Of a stretch of DNA of 64,000 nt, positions 44,335-53,411 are shown piece after piece (the first letter of the stretch is position 1; the number at the start of each line of letters is the position of its first letter). The position numbers were made by a program, and so were the translations under genes. The DNA lies in the NCBI RefSeq assembly GCF_044797955.1, contig NZ_CP085211.1, positions 1,612,001-1,676,000 of the forward strand, written 5' to 3'. This DNA is from Idiomarina seosinensis_A. GTDB taxonomy: Bacteria; Pseudomonadota; Gammaproteobacteria; Enterobacterales; Alteromonadaceae. The notes beneath the pieces are model-generated. The model was not told where the DNA came from. It searched no databases and saw nothing but the letters and a program-made list of their open reading frames with translations.

Positions 44335-45462
44335 TTAAACCAGCGCCAATAGTACCCCTGCCGCGACAGCCGAGCCCAATACTCCGGCAACATTAGGCCC
44401 CATCGCGTGCATTAACAGAAAGTTGCTTTGATTGGCGTCCAGACCAACTTTATTGACCACCCGTGCAGCCATGGGTACCGCCGAAACACCCGCCGCACCA
44501 ATCAGGGGATTAATCGGGCTACGGCTAAATCGCCCCATAACTTTGGCCATCAGGATACCGCTGGCAGTACCGATTGAAAAAGCCACCGCCCCCAGCACCA
44601 AAATACCTAAGGTTGTAAAACTAAGGAACTGTTCTGCTTGTAACTTCGATCCCACAGCCAGACCCAGGAAGATTGTAACAATATTAATTAACTCATTTTG
44701 AGTGGTTTTCGTTAACCGTTCAACCACGCCCGACTCGCGCATTAGGTTGCCCAGACAAAACATCCCGACCAACGGCGTTGCGCTGGGTAAAAACAGTAAT
44801 GTCAGCAAAATCACCGCCAGCGGAAAGAATAGTTTTTCGCGGCCGGCAACAGGCCGCAACTGTTCCATTTTTATCTGCCGTTCTTCTTCACTGGTCAGCA
44901 GCTTCATAATTGGTGGCTGGATAATAGGCACCAGTGCCATGTATGAGTATGCAGCTACAGCAATAGCTCCTAATAAATCAGGAGCCAGCTTGGAGGCAAG
45001 AAAAATGGCTGTCGGCCCATCAGCTCCGCCAATAATCGAAATAGCTGCCGCATCGGCAAGGCTGAACTCAATACCGGGGATAACATTTAAGCCGATTGCG
45101 CCAAACAGCGTGGCAAAAATACCAAATTGGGCGGCTCCGCCCAGTAGCATCATTTTAGGATTGGCCAGCAGCGGTCCAAAGTCCGTGAGTGCACCAACCC
45201 CCATAAAAATGAGTAACGGGAACATGCCGGTATCAATACCGACGGTATAAACATAGTAAAGCACGCCGCCCGGGTCATTAAAGCCACCCAGGGGGATATT
45301 AGCCAGTATCGCGCCAAAGCCAATGGGTAGCAGTAATAAGGGTTCAAATTTTTTCGCGATCGCCAGATACAATAACACAGCGCCCACCACCATCATTCCG
45401 GCCTGACCCAGTGTCATCGCCGAAATACCGGTGGTATTCCATAACGTCAGTAGCTTATCCAT
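44335..45462 (-). CDS. oadB: Oxaloacetate decarboxylase (Na+ pump) beta subunit
   Basis: OadB is the membrane subunit that decarboxylates carboxybiotin and couples this to Na+ export. The 375-residue protein is highly hydrophobic. It carries family motifs: GFGAILANIPLGGF, the central IGGADGPTAIFLASKLAP region with the functionally important Asp, and AAGVSAVPMAARVVNKVG near the C terminus. It lies three bases after oadA on the same strand, and oadG precedes oadA, giving oadGAB. The complex supplies a sodium gradient, fitting a marine habitat. Confidence 0.96.
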   Translation of the reverse strand: MDKLLTLWNTTGISAMTLGQAGMMVVGAVLLYLAIAKKFEPLLLLPIGFGAILANIPLGGFNDPGGVLYYVYTVGIDTGMFPLLIFMGVGALTDFGPLLANPKMMLLGGAAQFGIFATLFGAIGLNVIPGIEFSLADAAAISIIGGADGPTAIFLASKLAPDLLGAIAVAAYSYMALVPIIQPPIMKLLTSEEERQIKMEQLRPVAGREKLFFPLAVILLTLLFLPSATPLVGMFCLGNLMRESGVVERLTKTTQNELINIVTIFLGLAVGSKLQAEQFLSFTTLGILVLGAVAFSIGTASGILMAKVMGRFSRSPINPLIGAAGVSAVPMAARVVNKVGLDANQSNFLLMHAMGPNVAGVLGSAVAAGVLLALV

Positions 45463-45465
45463 AAT

Positions 45466-47271
45466 TTAGCCCAAGGTAACCAGATCATCGCCAACGGACA
45501 CTGCGTCACCCTCTTTAACATGAATTTTTTGCACCTTGCCGTCATTATCGGCTTTTATATCGGTTTCCATTTTCATTGCCTCCATGACCAGCACCACATC
45601 GCCCGCTTTGACCGTTGATCCCTGCTCAGCAACCACTTTAAAAATATTACCGGCCAGTGGCGCAGTCAGTGTTTCTCCCTCACTCGTCGGCGCGCTTGTT
45701 GTCTGCGACGAAGCTGAACTATCCGATTTTGTCTCTACCTGCTCTAAATCACCGGCCGGCCCTACGGTTACCCGATAATGCTTACCCTCGACCTCAACAT
45801 CGTACTGTTCAGGCTCGCCTGTCGGTGGCGCCGGCTGTTGCCCGGTTTCCTTTGATTCGGCTGCGGCTGTTTTGTCTTCAGATGTTTGTGGTTTTGGCTC
45901 AAAAGCTTCGGGATTGTCACGGTTTTTGAGGAATTTAAGTCCTATTTGCGGGAACAGCGCGTAGGTCAGTACGTCATCAATAACATCATCGGCCAAGCGA
46001 ATATTGTCTTCGCGGGCGCGCTCTTTTAATTGCTCTGTTAACTCATCCAGCTCGTTATCGAGGCGATCAGCTGGACGTTCGGTTATCGGCTCTTCACCAT
46101 CCAGTACCCGCGCCTGCAACTCTTCGTTAACCGGCGCTGCAGTCGCTCCATACTCGCCCTTTAATACCGCTGCTGTTTCTTTTGAAATATTTTGGTAACG
46201 CTCACCACTTAACACATTCAGCACAGCCTGGGTGCCTACAATTTGTGAGGTTGGCGTTACCAGCGGAATAAAACCCAGGTCTTCACGGACTTTTGGTATT
46301 TCTTCTAAAACCTGATCAAATTTTTCCAGCGCTCCTTGCTCTTTTAACTGGTTTTCCATGTTAGTAAGCATTCCGCCGGGTACCTGAGCCAGCAAAATAC
46401 GAGCATCTACGCCTTTTAATGAACCTTCAAACTGGGCATACTTTTTACGAACACCGCGGAAGTAACCTGCAATATCGGCCAGTAATGGTAAATCAAGCCC
46501 CGTATCCCGATCCGTATTTTCGGTCATCGCGACCAGGGTTTCTGTAGGAGAATGCCCATAAGTCATACTCATAGAGGAAATAGCCGTGTCCAACATATCG
46601 ATGCCGGCTTCAATTGACTTTTGATAGGTCGCCACACTTAATCCCGTGGTTGCGTGGCACTGCATGGCAATTGGCAGATTGGTCTTTTCTTTTAAACCGG
46701 ATACCAGCTCAAAAGCATCGTTAGGACGTAATAAACCTGCCATGTCCTTAATACACAGCGAGTCACATCCCATCGCTTCAAGTTGTTGTGCCATTTCCAG
46801 CCATTTATCCAGGGTATGTACCGGGCTGACTGTATAAGAAAGGGTTCCCTGAGCGTGTCCTTCAACGTCTTTGGCTGCCTTAATAGCTGTTTCGAGATTG
46901 CGGGTATCGTTCATTGCATCAAAAATGCGAAACACATCGACACCATTTTCTCTTGCCCGCTCGACAAAGCGTTTGACCACGTCATCGGCATAATGACGAT
47001 AGCCTAATAAGTTTTGACCCCGCAACAACATTTGCTGAGGCGTATTGGGCATGGCTTTACTTAGCTCCCGGATGCGCTCCCAGGGGTCCTCTCCTAAATA
47101 GCGGATACAGGCGTCAAACGTCGCCCCTCCCCACGATTCCATCGACCAGTAACCTACCTGATCCAACTGCTCGGCAATGGGCAGCATATCATCGATGCGC
47201 ATGCGCGTAGCCAGCAACGACTGGTGAGCATCACGTAACACTAATTCCGTGAGTTTAAGTGGGTTACTCAT
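45466..47271 (-). CDS. oadA: Oxaloacetate decarboxylase alpha subunit (biotin carboxyltransferase)
   Basis: OadA transfers the carboxyl group of oxaloacetate to its own biotin. The 601-residue protein has an N-terminal carboxyltransferase TIM barrel (LRDAHQSLLATRMR, ending in QCHATTGLS metal-site region) and the conserved PYC/OADA domain. A Pro/Glu/Thr-rich linker (about 465-530) follows, then a C-terminal biotinyl domain with the biotin Lys567 in VMEAMKMETDI. It is flanked by oadG and oadB in a single operon. Confidence 0.97.
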   Translation of the reverse strand: MSNPLKLTELVLRDAHQSLLATRMRIDDMLPIAEQLDQVGYWSMESWGGATFDACIRYLGEDPWERIRELSKAMPNTPQQMLLRGQNLLGYRHYADDVVKRFVERARENGVDVFRIFDAMNDTRNLETAIKAAKDVEGHAQGTLSYTVSPVHTLDKWLEMAQQLEAMGCDSLCIKDMAGLLRPNDAFELVSGLKEKTNLPIAMQCHATTGLSVATYQKSIEAGIDMLDTAISSMSMTYGHSPTETLVAMTENTDRDTGLDLPLLADIAGYFRGVRKKYAQFEGSLKGVDARILLAQVPGGMLTNMENQLKEQGALEKFDQVLEEIPKVREDLGFIPLVTPTSQIVGTQAVLNVLSGERYQNISKETAAVLKGEYGATAAPVNEELQARVLDGEEPITERPADRLDNELDELTEQLKERAREDNIRLADDVIDDVLTYALFPQIGLKFLKNRDNPEAFEPKPQTSEDKTAAAESKETGQQPAPPTGEPEQYDVEVEGKHYRVTVGPAGDLEQVETKSDSSASSQTTSAPTSEGETLTAPLAGNIFKVVAEQGSTVKAGDVVLVMEAMKMETDIKADNDGKVQKIHVKEGDAVSVGDDLVTLG

Positions 47272-47326
47272 AATCAGATTCTCCTTTTCTTAACTCGTCG
47301 CTGTCTATTTGCTGATGCCAAAAACC

Positions 47327-47572
47327 CTACTGACGTTTTTGACGGTAGCGATAAACAGCGGCACTGATCGCTGCAAGCACTTGGGGTGATGCAGGATCTG
47401 ATGAGTTGCTGGATTGTTGCTGTGCCGGCGAGGGGGATTGAGTAGCCGGTTTTGGAGCGGGAATAAAGCGAGCCATCAAAGTCATCACTAAAATCAGCAA
47501 CAGCAGAAAGGCAAGTACCACGGCCATTCCCACCAACATGATTTCAGCAGCATTTGAAAATAATTCGGACAC
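47327..47572 (-). CDS. oadG: Oxaloacetate decarboxylase gamma subunit
   Basis: OadG is the small membrane subunit that holds the alpha and beta subunits together and binds zinc. The product is 81 residues from a GTG at 47572, with CAGGAG seven bases upstream; a longer in-frame start at 47626 lacks a ribosome site. One N-terminal helix (MLVGMAVVLAFLLLLILVMTLM) is followed by a Pro/Gln/Ser-rich stretch and the C-terminal VLAAISAAVYRYRQKR typical of OadG. First gene of oadGAB. Confidence 0.92.
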   Translation of the reverse strand: MSELFSNAAEIMLVGMAVVLAFLLLLILVMTLMARFIPAPKPATQSPSPAQQQSSNSSDPASPQVLAAISAAVYRYRQKRQ

Positions 47573-47682
47573 GAAATAACTCCTGCCGTTACAGCATTTA
47601 ATTGTTATGAAAACATTAAATACCATGGTAACAGGCTTAGCAAGGAGATAAACCGTATTATAGTGGATATAAAGGAATGAAA

Positions 47683-47759
47683 TGGCGCGCTCGGGAGGAC
47701 TCGAACCTCCAACCGCCTGGTTCGTAGCCAGGTACTCTATCCAGTTGAGCTACGAGCGC
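47683..47759 (-). tRNA. tRNA-Arg (anticodon ACG), copy 2
   Basis: A 77-nt cloverleaf on the minus strand: acceptor stem GCGCTCG/CGAGCGC, anticodon loop CTACGAA (ACG, to be read as ICG), T arm GGAGG-TTCGAGT-CCTCC, discriminator G and encoded CCA. It decodes CGU/CGC/CGA. It is identical to the copy 24 bases upstream and forms part of a Ser-Arg-Arg cluster. Confidence 0.97.
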
Positions 47760-47783
47760 ACACTAATCAGAATTGGTAAAACG

Positions 47784-47860
47784 TGGCGCGCTCGGGAGGA
47801 CTCGAACCTCCAACCGCCTGGTTCGTAGCCAGGTACTCTATCCAGTTGAGCTACGAGCGC
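47784..47860 (-). tRNA. tRNA-Arg (anticodon ACG), copy 1
   Basis: This has the same 77-nt sequence as the neighbouring copy, with anticodon ACG and encoded CCA. The tandem repeat beside tRNA-Ser and csrA is the conserved gammaproteobacterial arrangement (serV-argVYZQ in E. coli, with fewer Arg copies here). Confidence 0.97.
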
Positions 47861-47906
47861 GTTGTATTTTACTACGTCAGGATACCAATTTAACCCGAAG
47901 GGAAAA

Positions 47907-47999
47907 TGGCGGAGAGAGAGGGATTCGAACCCTCGATAGGGCTACAAACCCTATACTCCCTTAGCAGGGGAGCGCCTTCAGCCACTCGGCCACCTCTCC
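47907..47999 (-). tRNA. tRNA-Ser (anticodon GCT)
   Basis: A 93-nt class II tRNA with a long variable arm (TATAGGGTTTGTAGCCCTAT), acceptor GGAGAGG/TCTCTCC (one G-T wobble), anticodon stem-loop CTCCC-CTGCTAA-GGGAG (GCT) and encoded CCA. It reads AGC/AGU serine codons. It is first in the minus-strand tRNA cluster, just below a consensus promoter. Confidence 0.97.
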
Positions 48000-48016
48000 T
48001 TAACGTTGTGGCGTGA

Positions 48017-48044
48017 ATTCTAGCGATGTTGGCAATAATGTCAA
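48017..48044 (-). promoter_or_regulatory. Sigma-70 promoter of the tRNA-Ser/tRNA-Arg cluster
   Basis: On the minus strand TTGACA (48039-48044), a 16-base spacer and TAGAAT (48017-48022), then TCACGCC. The perfect -35, near-consensus -10 and GC-rich discriminator are typical of stringently controlled stable-RNA promoters. Predicted start about 48010, ten bases before the tRNA-Ser 5' end. Confidence 0.75.
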
Positions 48045-48125
48045 TCGCTTTTTTATAAATTCAATGCCAAGTGTGGGATATTTGACCATCTCGTGCGAAT
48101 TTCCGTCAAAAACCCCTAAAATAGC

Positions 48126-48149
48126 AAAAGCCAGCAATTGCTGGCTTTT
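48126..48149 (-). terminator. Intrinsic terminator of csrA
   Basis: Perfect stem AAAAGCCAGC/GCTGGCTTTT with an AATT loop, two bases after the csrA stop, followed on the minus strand by TTTTGCTATTTT. Confidence 0.88.
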
Positions 48150-48151
48150 TT

Positions 48152-48349
48152 TCAGGATTCGCCTGACGGCTCGCCTTCGTCATTGCGTTCCGACTGGATA
48201 CGCATATAAATTTCTTCGCGGTGGACAGAAACTTCTTTCGGCGCGTTAACGCCAATCCGTACTTGATTACCCTTTACGCCCAGAACCGTTACTGATACGT
48301 CATCACCTATCATCAGGGTTTCACCGACGCGGCGAGTTAAAATTAACAT
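48152..48349 (-). CDS. csrA: Carbon storage regulator CsrA
   Basis: CsrA is a dimeric RNA-binding protein that recognises GGA motifs near ribosome sites and controls carbon flow, motility and biofilm. The 65-residue protein from the ATG at 48349 (AGGAG seven bases upstream) starts MLILTRRVGETLMIGDDV and has GVKGNQVRIGVNAP and VHREEIYMRI, with the RNA-binding residues L4, R6, R7 and R44 in place. A longer frame from five codons upstream is not supported. The alaS-csrA-tRNA-Ser order is conserved. Confidence 0.98.
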   Translation of the reverse strand: MLILTRRVGETLMIGDDVSVTVLGVKGNQVRIGVNAPKEVSVHREEIYMRIQSERNDEGEPSGES

Positions 48350-48469
48350 GAGTTGCTCCTTCAATACTGTTCCGCTTTAACAGCGAGTGTGAACATTTCC
48401 CTAAGTACCTGCTTGGCAGTGTAACAATATTCACAACAAAGACACTATAACGAAGCATATATTCCTACG

Positions 48470-51073
48470 TTAACAATTAACCTTTTGTTGTAACCAGGTT
48501 GTTGCCGTTGCCAATGCTTCACTCAGGTGTTCTGGTTTCGAACCGCCGGCTTGCGCCATATCCGGTCTGCCGCCCCCTTTTCCGCCAACAACGTTGGCTG
48601 CTTGGTTCACCAGATCTCCGGCTTTCACTTTACTGGTCAGATCTTTGGTAACACCGGCAATTAAACTGACTTTTCCTGCTTGAGCCGTACCCAGTAATAC
48701 GATACCTGTGCCTAATTGGTTCTTTAAATCATCAACTAAACCGCGCAGCGCTTTGGGATCAGTTTGTTCCAGTTCCGCAACGATCGCTTTAATGCCATTG
48801 ATATCAGTAGCCTGGTTAATCAACCCGCCACCCGCTTGCTGAGCAAGTTTTTGCTGAAGCTGTTGTTTTTCTCGCTCCAGCTCTTTGGTTTTGTTTTGTA
48901 ACTGCGCTACTTTTTCCGTTACCGAGCGGGTATCGGTTTTGAACTCATCGGCAAGTTGAGCCAATATTTTTTGCTGAGCCTGGGTATAGTCGATAGCGGC
49001 AGCTCCGGTTACCACTTCAAGTCGGCGCACCCCGGAGGCGATGCCGGTTTCGTTAGTAATGCGGAACAGGCCAATATCGCCCGTTGCATGGACGTGTGTG
49101 CCGCCGCACAGTTCCATGGAAAACTCGCCCATGCTTACTACTCGGACGTGCTCATCGTATTTTTCACCGAATAAGGCCATGGCACCGGCCTGCTTAGCTT
49201 CTTCGATCGGCATTAACTGTGTTTGTAATGGCATGTTAGCGCGAATTTGTGCATTAACCTCACGCTCCAGCTGCTCAATTTGTGCCGGCGTTAATGGCTC
49301 AAAGTGGGCAAAATCAAAGCGCATACGTTCAGCCTCGACTAAGGAGCCTTTTTGACTGACATGCTCTCCCAACAGATTACGCAGGGCTGCGTGCAGTAAA
49401 TGTGTCGCCGAGTGATTGCGACGAATATTGTTCCGCCGCGCAGCATCAACGATGGCCTCAACGGGTTGCTCAAGCGCCAGGGTTGTCGTAGCCTGACCAT
49501 GATGAGCAATTGCTTTGCCAATATATTGAGTGTCACTAACCAGGAACTCGCCATCGGCAAACAACAGCCGCCCTTTATCACCAACCTGGCCGCCACTTTC
49601 AGCATAAAAGGGAGTTTGTGATAAGACAATGATGCCCTGCTCTCCGGCATTCAGCCGCTCAACTGCCTGACCCTGTTTGAATATTTCGACCACCACCGCA
49701 TTCGCATTATCTTCGTGATAACCGAGGAATTCACTTTGCTGTGCGGACTTTAACTGGTGATTATAGTCAACACCAAACTGAGACGATTGCTGAGCTCTTT
49801 GTCGTTGCTCTGCCATCGACTGCTGGAAGCCGGCTTCGTCAATGGTTAAGTTTCGCTCCCGGGCAATATCTGCGGTTAAGTCCAGGGGGAAGCCATAGGT
49901 ATCATACAGTTTAAACACCACATCGCCGGGAATAACGGTTTCGCTCAAGCCTTCAATTTGCTCATTTAATATGGCCAGGCCGCGCTCCAGTGTTTTCGCA
50001 AACTGTTGCTCCTCGCGTTGCAGTGCCTGCTCAATAATTTGTTGTTTATCCTGTAATTCCGGGTAAGCATCACCCATTTGATCAATCAGTGCACTGACCA
50101 ACTGATAAAAGAATGCCTGCTTAGCCCCTAACAAATGTCCGTGCCGCACCGCGCGGCGGATAATCCGGCGCAGTACGTAACCACGGCCTTCATTAGAAGG
50201 CATTACGCCGTCGACGATTAAGAACGAGCAGGAGCGAATGTGATCGGCAATAACCCGCAACGATTTGTTATCCGTATCAGTAGTTCCGACCGCCTGCGCA
50301 GCCGCCTGAATCAGTGCCTGGAAAGTATCAATTTCGTAATTACTGTGGACATTTTGTAAAATAGCGGCAATGCGCTCCAGCCCCATCCCGGTATCAATAG
50401 AGGGGTCAGGCAGCGGTTCGAGAGTACCGTCAGCCTGACGATTGTACTGCATAAACACCAAGTTCCAGATTTCGATAAAGCGGTCGCCGTCTTCTTCTGC
50501 TGTACCCGGAGGGCCGCCCCAAACATCGGGACCGTGGTCGTAAAAAATTTCCGAACAAGGACCACAAGGGCCGGTATCACCCATCGACCAGAAATTATCC
50601 TTCTCACCAATACGTGAAATCCGGTCCGTTGGCACACCAATATCCTTTGCCCAGATATCATAAGCTTCATCATCTTCGGTAAAAACAGTAATCCAAAGCT
50701 TTTCGGCTGACAGCTTTAGTTCCTCGGTTAGAAATTGCCAGGCATATTCAATCGCCTGCTTTTTAAAGTAATCGCCAAAACTGAAGTTACCCAGCATTTC
50801 GAAAAACGTATGGTGACGGGCCGTATACCCTACGTTTTCCAGGTCGTTGTGTTTCCCGCCGGCACGTAAACAACGTTGAGCTGAGACGGCGCGGTTGTAA
50901 CGACGTTCGTCGGTACCTAAAAACACGTCTTTAAAGGGCACCATACCGGCGTTAGTAAACAGCAGCGTCGGGTCGTTAGCCGGAATCATCGAAGCCGAGG
51001 GCACGCGCTCGTGACCACGGTCAGCGAAAAACTGTAAAAAACTCTCACGAATTTGGGCGCTGTTCATGCTCAT
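48470..51073 (-). CDS. alaS: Alanyl-tRNA synthetase
   Basis: AlaRS charges tRNA-Ala. The 867-residue length fits. The class II catalytic core contains FTNAGMVPFKDVFLG, the editing domain has HSATHLLHAALR and the zinc-site CGGTHVHATGDIG, and the C-Ala domain near the end has GGKGGGRPDMAQAGG. AGGAT lies six bases before the first ATG. It lies between recX (70 bases upstream) and csrA, as in E. coli. Confidence 0.98.
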   Translation of the reverse strand: MSMNSAQIRESFLQFFADRGHERVPSASMIPANDPTLLFTNAGMVPFKDVFLGTDERRYNRAVSAQRCLRAGGKHNDLENVGYTARHHTFFEMLGNFSFGDYFKKQAIEYAWQFLTEELKLSAEKLWITVFTEDDEAYDIWAKDIGVPTDRISRIGEKDNFWSMGDTGPCGPCSEIFYDHGPDVWGGPPGTAEEDGDRFIEIWNLVFMQYNRQADGTLEPLPDPSIDTGMGLERIAAILQNVHSNYEIDTFQALIQAAAQAVGTTDTDNKSLRVIADHIRSCSFLIVDGVMPSNEGRGYVLRRIIRRAVRHGHLLGAKQAFFYQLVSALIDQMGDAYPELQDKQQIIEQALQREEQQFAKTLERGLAILNEQIEGLSETVIPGDVVFKLYDTYGFPLDLTADIARERNLTIDEAGFQQSMAEQRQRAQQSSQFGVDYNHQLKSAQQSEFLGYHEDNANAVVVEIFKQGQAVERLNAGEQGIIVLSQTPFYAESGGQVGDKGRLLFADGEFLVSDTQYIGKAIAHHGQATTTLALEQPVEAIVDAARRNNIRRNHSATHLLHAALRNLLGEHVSQKGSLVEAERMRFDFAHFEPLTPAQIEQLEREVNAQIRANMPLQTQLMPIEEAKQAGAMALFGEKYDEHVRVVSMGEFSMELCGGTHVHATGDIGLFRITNETGIASGVRRLEVVTGAAAIDYTQAQQKILAQLADEFKTDTRSVTEKVAQLQNKTKELEREKQQLQQKLAQQAGGGLINQATDINGIKAIVAELEQTDPKALRGLVDDLKNQLGTGIVLLGTAQAGKVSLIAGVTKDLTSKVKAGDLVNQAANVVGGKGGGRPDMAQAGGSKPEHLSEALATATTWLQQKVNC

Positions 51074-51143
51074 TTAATATCCTGTTAACCATTAATTTTT
51101 AGCAAAATTTGCTGCGTAGATTATCACGAAGCTATTGCCTCGC

Positions 51144-51635
51144 CTAGTTTTCAAGCTCGCCAATCACGGCAAATATGTCATCACTACCAAACCCTCTTTG
51201 CTGCAAATACCTTACGCGCTTTGCCCAGCCTTTTCGGTCTGCCGGTGGTTGCTCGCCAAACTTTCTTTGCTGCACTTCGCGGCAGCGTTCGCGCCAATCG
51301 ACAGCTTCACTTTGCAGTGCTGCGTCGACCATCTGCCGTTCAACGCCCCGCTGCTGTGTCGCCTGAGCCACAATTTTTAACGGCCCCTGCCCTTGTCTCA
51401 GTTTTTCCCGCACGAAACTTGCCGCGAAGCGCTCATCACTTTGCCAACCCTGTTGGGCCAGCCAGTCCAGCAGTGGTTCCACATCAGCTTTTGCCCAGCC
51501 CTTGCGGGATAGTTTTTCGGCTAACTCAAAACGGCTGTGTTCACGCCGGGTCAGTAACCGCAATGCACTCTCTTTCAGCGCCTGAAAATCGCTGCTTGAT
51601 ACAGCTTTGACCTCGTCCGTGGAACTTTCATCCAT
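51144..51635 (-). CDS. recX: RecA regulator RecX
   Basis: RecX binds RecA filaments and inhibits strand exchange. The 163-residue protein shows the three-helix repeats of the family: LLTRREHSRFELAEKLSRKG, LLDWLAQQGWQSDERFAASFVREKLRQGQGP and YLQQRGFGSDDIFAVI. It precedes alaS as usual, but recA is not upstream. Instead a divergent SIMPL-domain gene begins 42 bases away, so recX must have its own promoter. Confidence 0.93.
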   Translation of the reverse strand: MDESSTDEVKAVSSSDFQALKESALRLLTRREHSRFELAEKLSRKGWAKADVEPLLDWLAQQGWQSDERFAASFVREKLRQGQGPLKIVAQATQQRGVERQMVDAALQSEAVDWRERCREVQQRKFGEQPPADRKGWAKRVRYLQQRGFGSDDIFAVIGELEN

Positions 51636-51677
51636 TGCTTTACTCCAAACATCTAAATTAATAACACGAGGTTACTT

Positions 51678-52403
51678 ATGAAACACTCGGATCCTTTTTG
51701 GAAACCCACTCTAATTTTAACCGCTTGTCTGTTACTGCTCATGACCTTTACCAGTGCAGCTCAGAGTAACGCCGCTAACGGTATTAAAGTAACCGGCAGT
51801 GCCAGCATCAAAGCGGTTCCGGATCAGGCATCCATTTCATTTACGGTCGAACACAGTGGCCAAAAACTTAACTCGTTAAAAACTCAGGTTGACCAGGTCA
51901 GCCGCAAGCTAATTGATATTTTAGTAGAAAAAAAAGTAGAAAAAACCAATATTCGTTCGTACCGCCTGCAAGTTTATCCACGCTACCAAAATAACGACGG
52001 CAAAAGTCGTCACAAGGACTTTGTTGTGCGTCGCTCGATAGAAGTAACGCTCGACTCCCTGGATAATTATGATCAAATTATTGATTTGGCTCTGGCCCAG
52101 GGGGTAACACGAGTAGACCGCATCCAGTTCCGGGTCTCTGATCAGCATAGCCTTTACCAGCAGGCTTTACAGCAGGCGTTTAAAGATGCCAGGAAAAAAG
52201 CGCTGGGTCTGGCAAAGACAGCGCAATTACAGTTAGGCTCCGCAGTGCGAATTGAGGAGCAATCACGTTCACAACCCGCCGGCATGCAAATTGCGGAAAT
52301 GAGTACGCGCCGTCAGTCGCCCTCATTGCCCGGGCAACAAGAAATTGAGGCGCGCATTGATGTTTATTTTGAAATCATGAAAGCGACCACCAGCGAGCGT
52401 TAA
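51678..52403 (+). CDS. SIMPL-domain (DUF541, YggE-like) exported protein
   Basis: The 241-residue protein has an N-terminal signal sequence (LILTACLLLLMTFTSAAQ). A SIMPL domain starts at GIKVTGSASIKAVPDQASISFTVEHSG and includes RRSIEVTLDSLDNYDQIIDLALAQGV and QALQQAFKDARKKALGLAKTA. The E. coli relative YggE is reported to lessen oxidative stress; its mechanism is unknown. It should be periplasmic. It diverges from recX and overlaps the end of the convergent deiminase gene by four bases. Confidence 0.92.
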   Translation: MKHSDPFWKPTLILTACLLLLMTFTSAAQSNAANGIKVTGSASIKAVPDQASISFTVEHSGQKLNSLKTQVDQVSRKLIDILVEKKVEKTNIRSYRLQVYPRYQNNDGKSRHKDFVVRRSIEVTLDSLDNYDQIIDLALAQGVTRVDRIQFRVSDQHSLYQQALQQAFKDARKKALGLAKTAQLQLGSAVRIEEQSRSQPAGMQIAEMSTRRQSPSLPGQQEIEARIDVYFEIMKATTSER

Positions 52404-53410
52404 AACGGCAATAGCGCTTCAGGAACCTGGGCCGTAACACAGTGTAAACCACCGCCGCCCAGGACCAGCTCGCGGGCATTGAAAGTCTCCAGACGGTAAT
52501 CCGGTAAAGCCGTTTGCAGCACTTCCAGTACCCGTAAATCCTCCGCGATTTGGTATTGCGGTACAATTAAAACCTTTGCCAAAGCAATCAGATTAACGTA
52601 ACTAAGCAATAAGGGTAATTGCTCAGTCCGCGCCAATGCGCCTTCAATGCGCTTAACCCGCTGTCGTTCACTAGCAGTAGCGGGACGTGGTAATGGCAGC
52701 GGCAGGGCAATTTTTCGAATCATCGGCGGTAACTGCTGAAGTTGCTGATGTAATTGCTGACAGGCCTCAAAGTCGGGATGTTGCGGATTATCTGTGTACG
52801 CGTAAACGATAATGTCGTCAGCGATAAAAAGCGCCATATTATCAATATGACCATGAGTTTCATCAGCGCTCAGGCGGGTATCAATAAACACGGGTTTTAG
52901 CGGCTTAAGCTGCTCTGTTAGCTGCTGTCTAAGCTCGCCCGTCCGTAGTTGCGGATTACGTTCGCGTAAGCAGCTGAAGCCGATCAATACCCACTCGCCG
53001 TTGTGACTGAAGTTACCGCCCTCAGCAATAATAGAACTGACGTTAAGCGGCACTCCGGTAAACAGACGCTTGGCCAGCGTCGCGTCCTGCTGATAACTTG
53101 ACTGCACTGCGCCCCAACCGTCAAAGCTTGGTAGCCAGCCCTGCCAGTTAAGCTGGTTGTTTGCCTTCGCGTCCATTGCCGGGATATCCAGCCTTGCCCA
53201 CAAAGGCAGGATATCCCGCAACCAGATATCGTCGTAGCAGGCCATTGCTGTGGTTAACATTCTACAAGGCTGATAGCGGGCGATGACCCGCTGCAATTGT
53301 TTAATGGTCTCTAAGGCCGGTCCGGCATCCGCTCGCCATACCTCCGGCCGGTAGGGTTCCGCAAGCAGACAGACCTGTTCGCCGGAATAGTCCTTAAACC
53401 AGCGCAGCAT
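52400..53410 (-). CDS. Agmatine deiminase family protein (PAD_porph)
   Basis: The 336-residue protein belongs to the guanidino-group modifying agmatine deiminase/bacterial peptidylarginine deiminase family. Expected active residues are seen in DDIWLRDILPLW, EGGNFSHNGEWVL, DETHGHIDNMALF (catalytic Glu/His/Asp) and GGGGLHCVTAQ (nucleophilic Cys near the C terminus). It probably hydrolyses agmatine to N-carbamoylputrescine and ammonia. No N-carbamoylputrescine amidase (aguB) is adjacent, so the route is not certain. It starts one base after the rluB stop, suggesting co-transcription. Confidence 0.87.
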   Translation of the reverse strand: MLRWFKDYSGEQVCLLAEPYRPEVWRADAGPALETIKQLQRVIARYQPCRMLTTAMACYDDIWLRDILPLWARLDIPAMDAKANNQLNWQGWLPSFDGWGAVQSSYQQDATLAKRLFTGVPLNVSSIIAEGGNFSHNGEWVLIGFSCLRERNPQLRTGELRQQLTEQLKPLKPVFIDTRLSADETHGHIDNMALFIADDIIVYAYTDNPQHPDFEACQQLHQQLQQLPPMIRKIALPLPLPRPATASERQRVKRIEGALARTEQLPLLLSYVNLIALAKVLIVPQYQIAEDLRVLEVLQTALPDYRLETFNARELVLGGGGLHCVTAQVPEALLPF

Positions 53411-53411
53411 A

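Noticed and set aside
44702..45250. 182-codon open frame antisense to oadB
   Set aside because: oadB is a complete conserved gene in the expected operon, and the antisense product is Ser/Ile/Pro-rich with no motif.
47773..47964. Short frame across the tRNA-Arg and tRNA-Ser genes
   Set aside because: It runs through tRNA cloverleafs on the opposite strand; such spurious products are a known annotation artefact.
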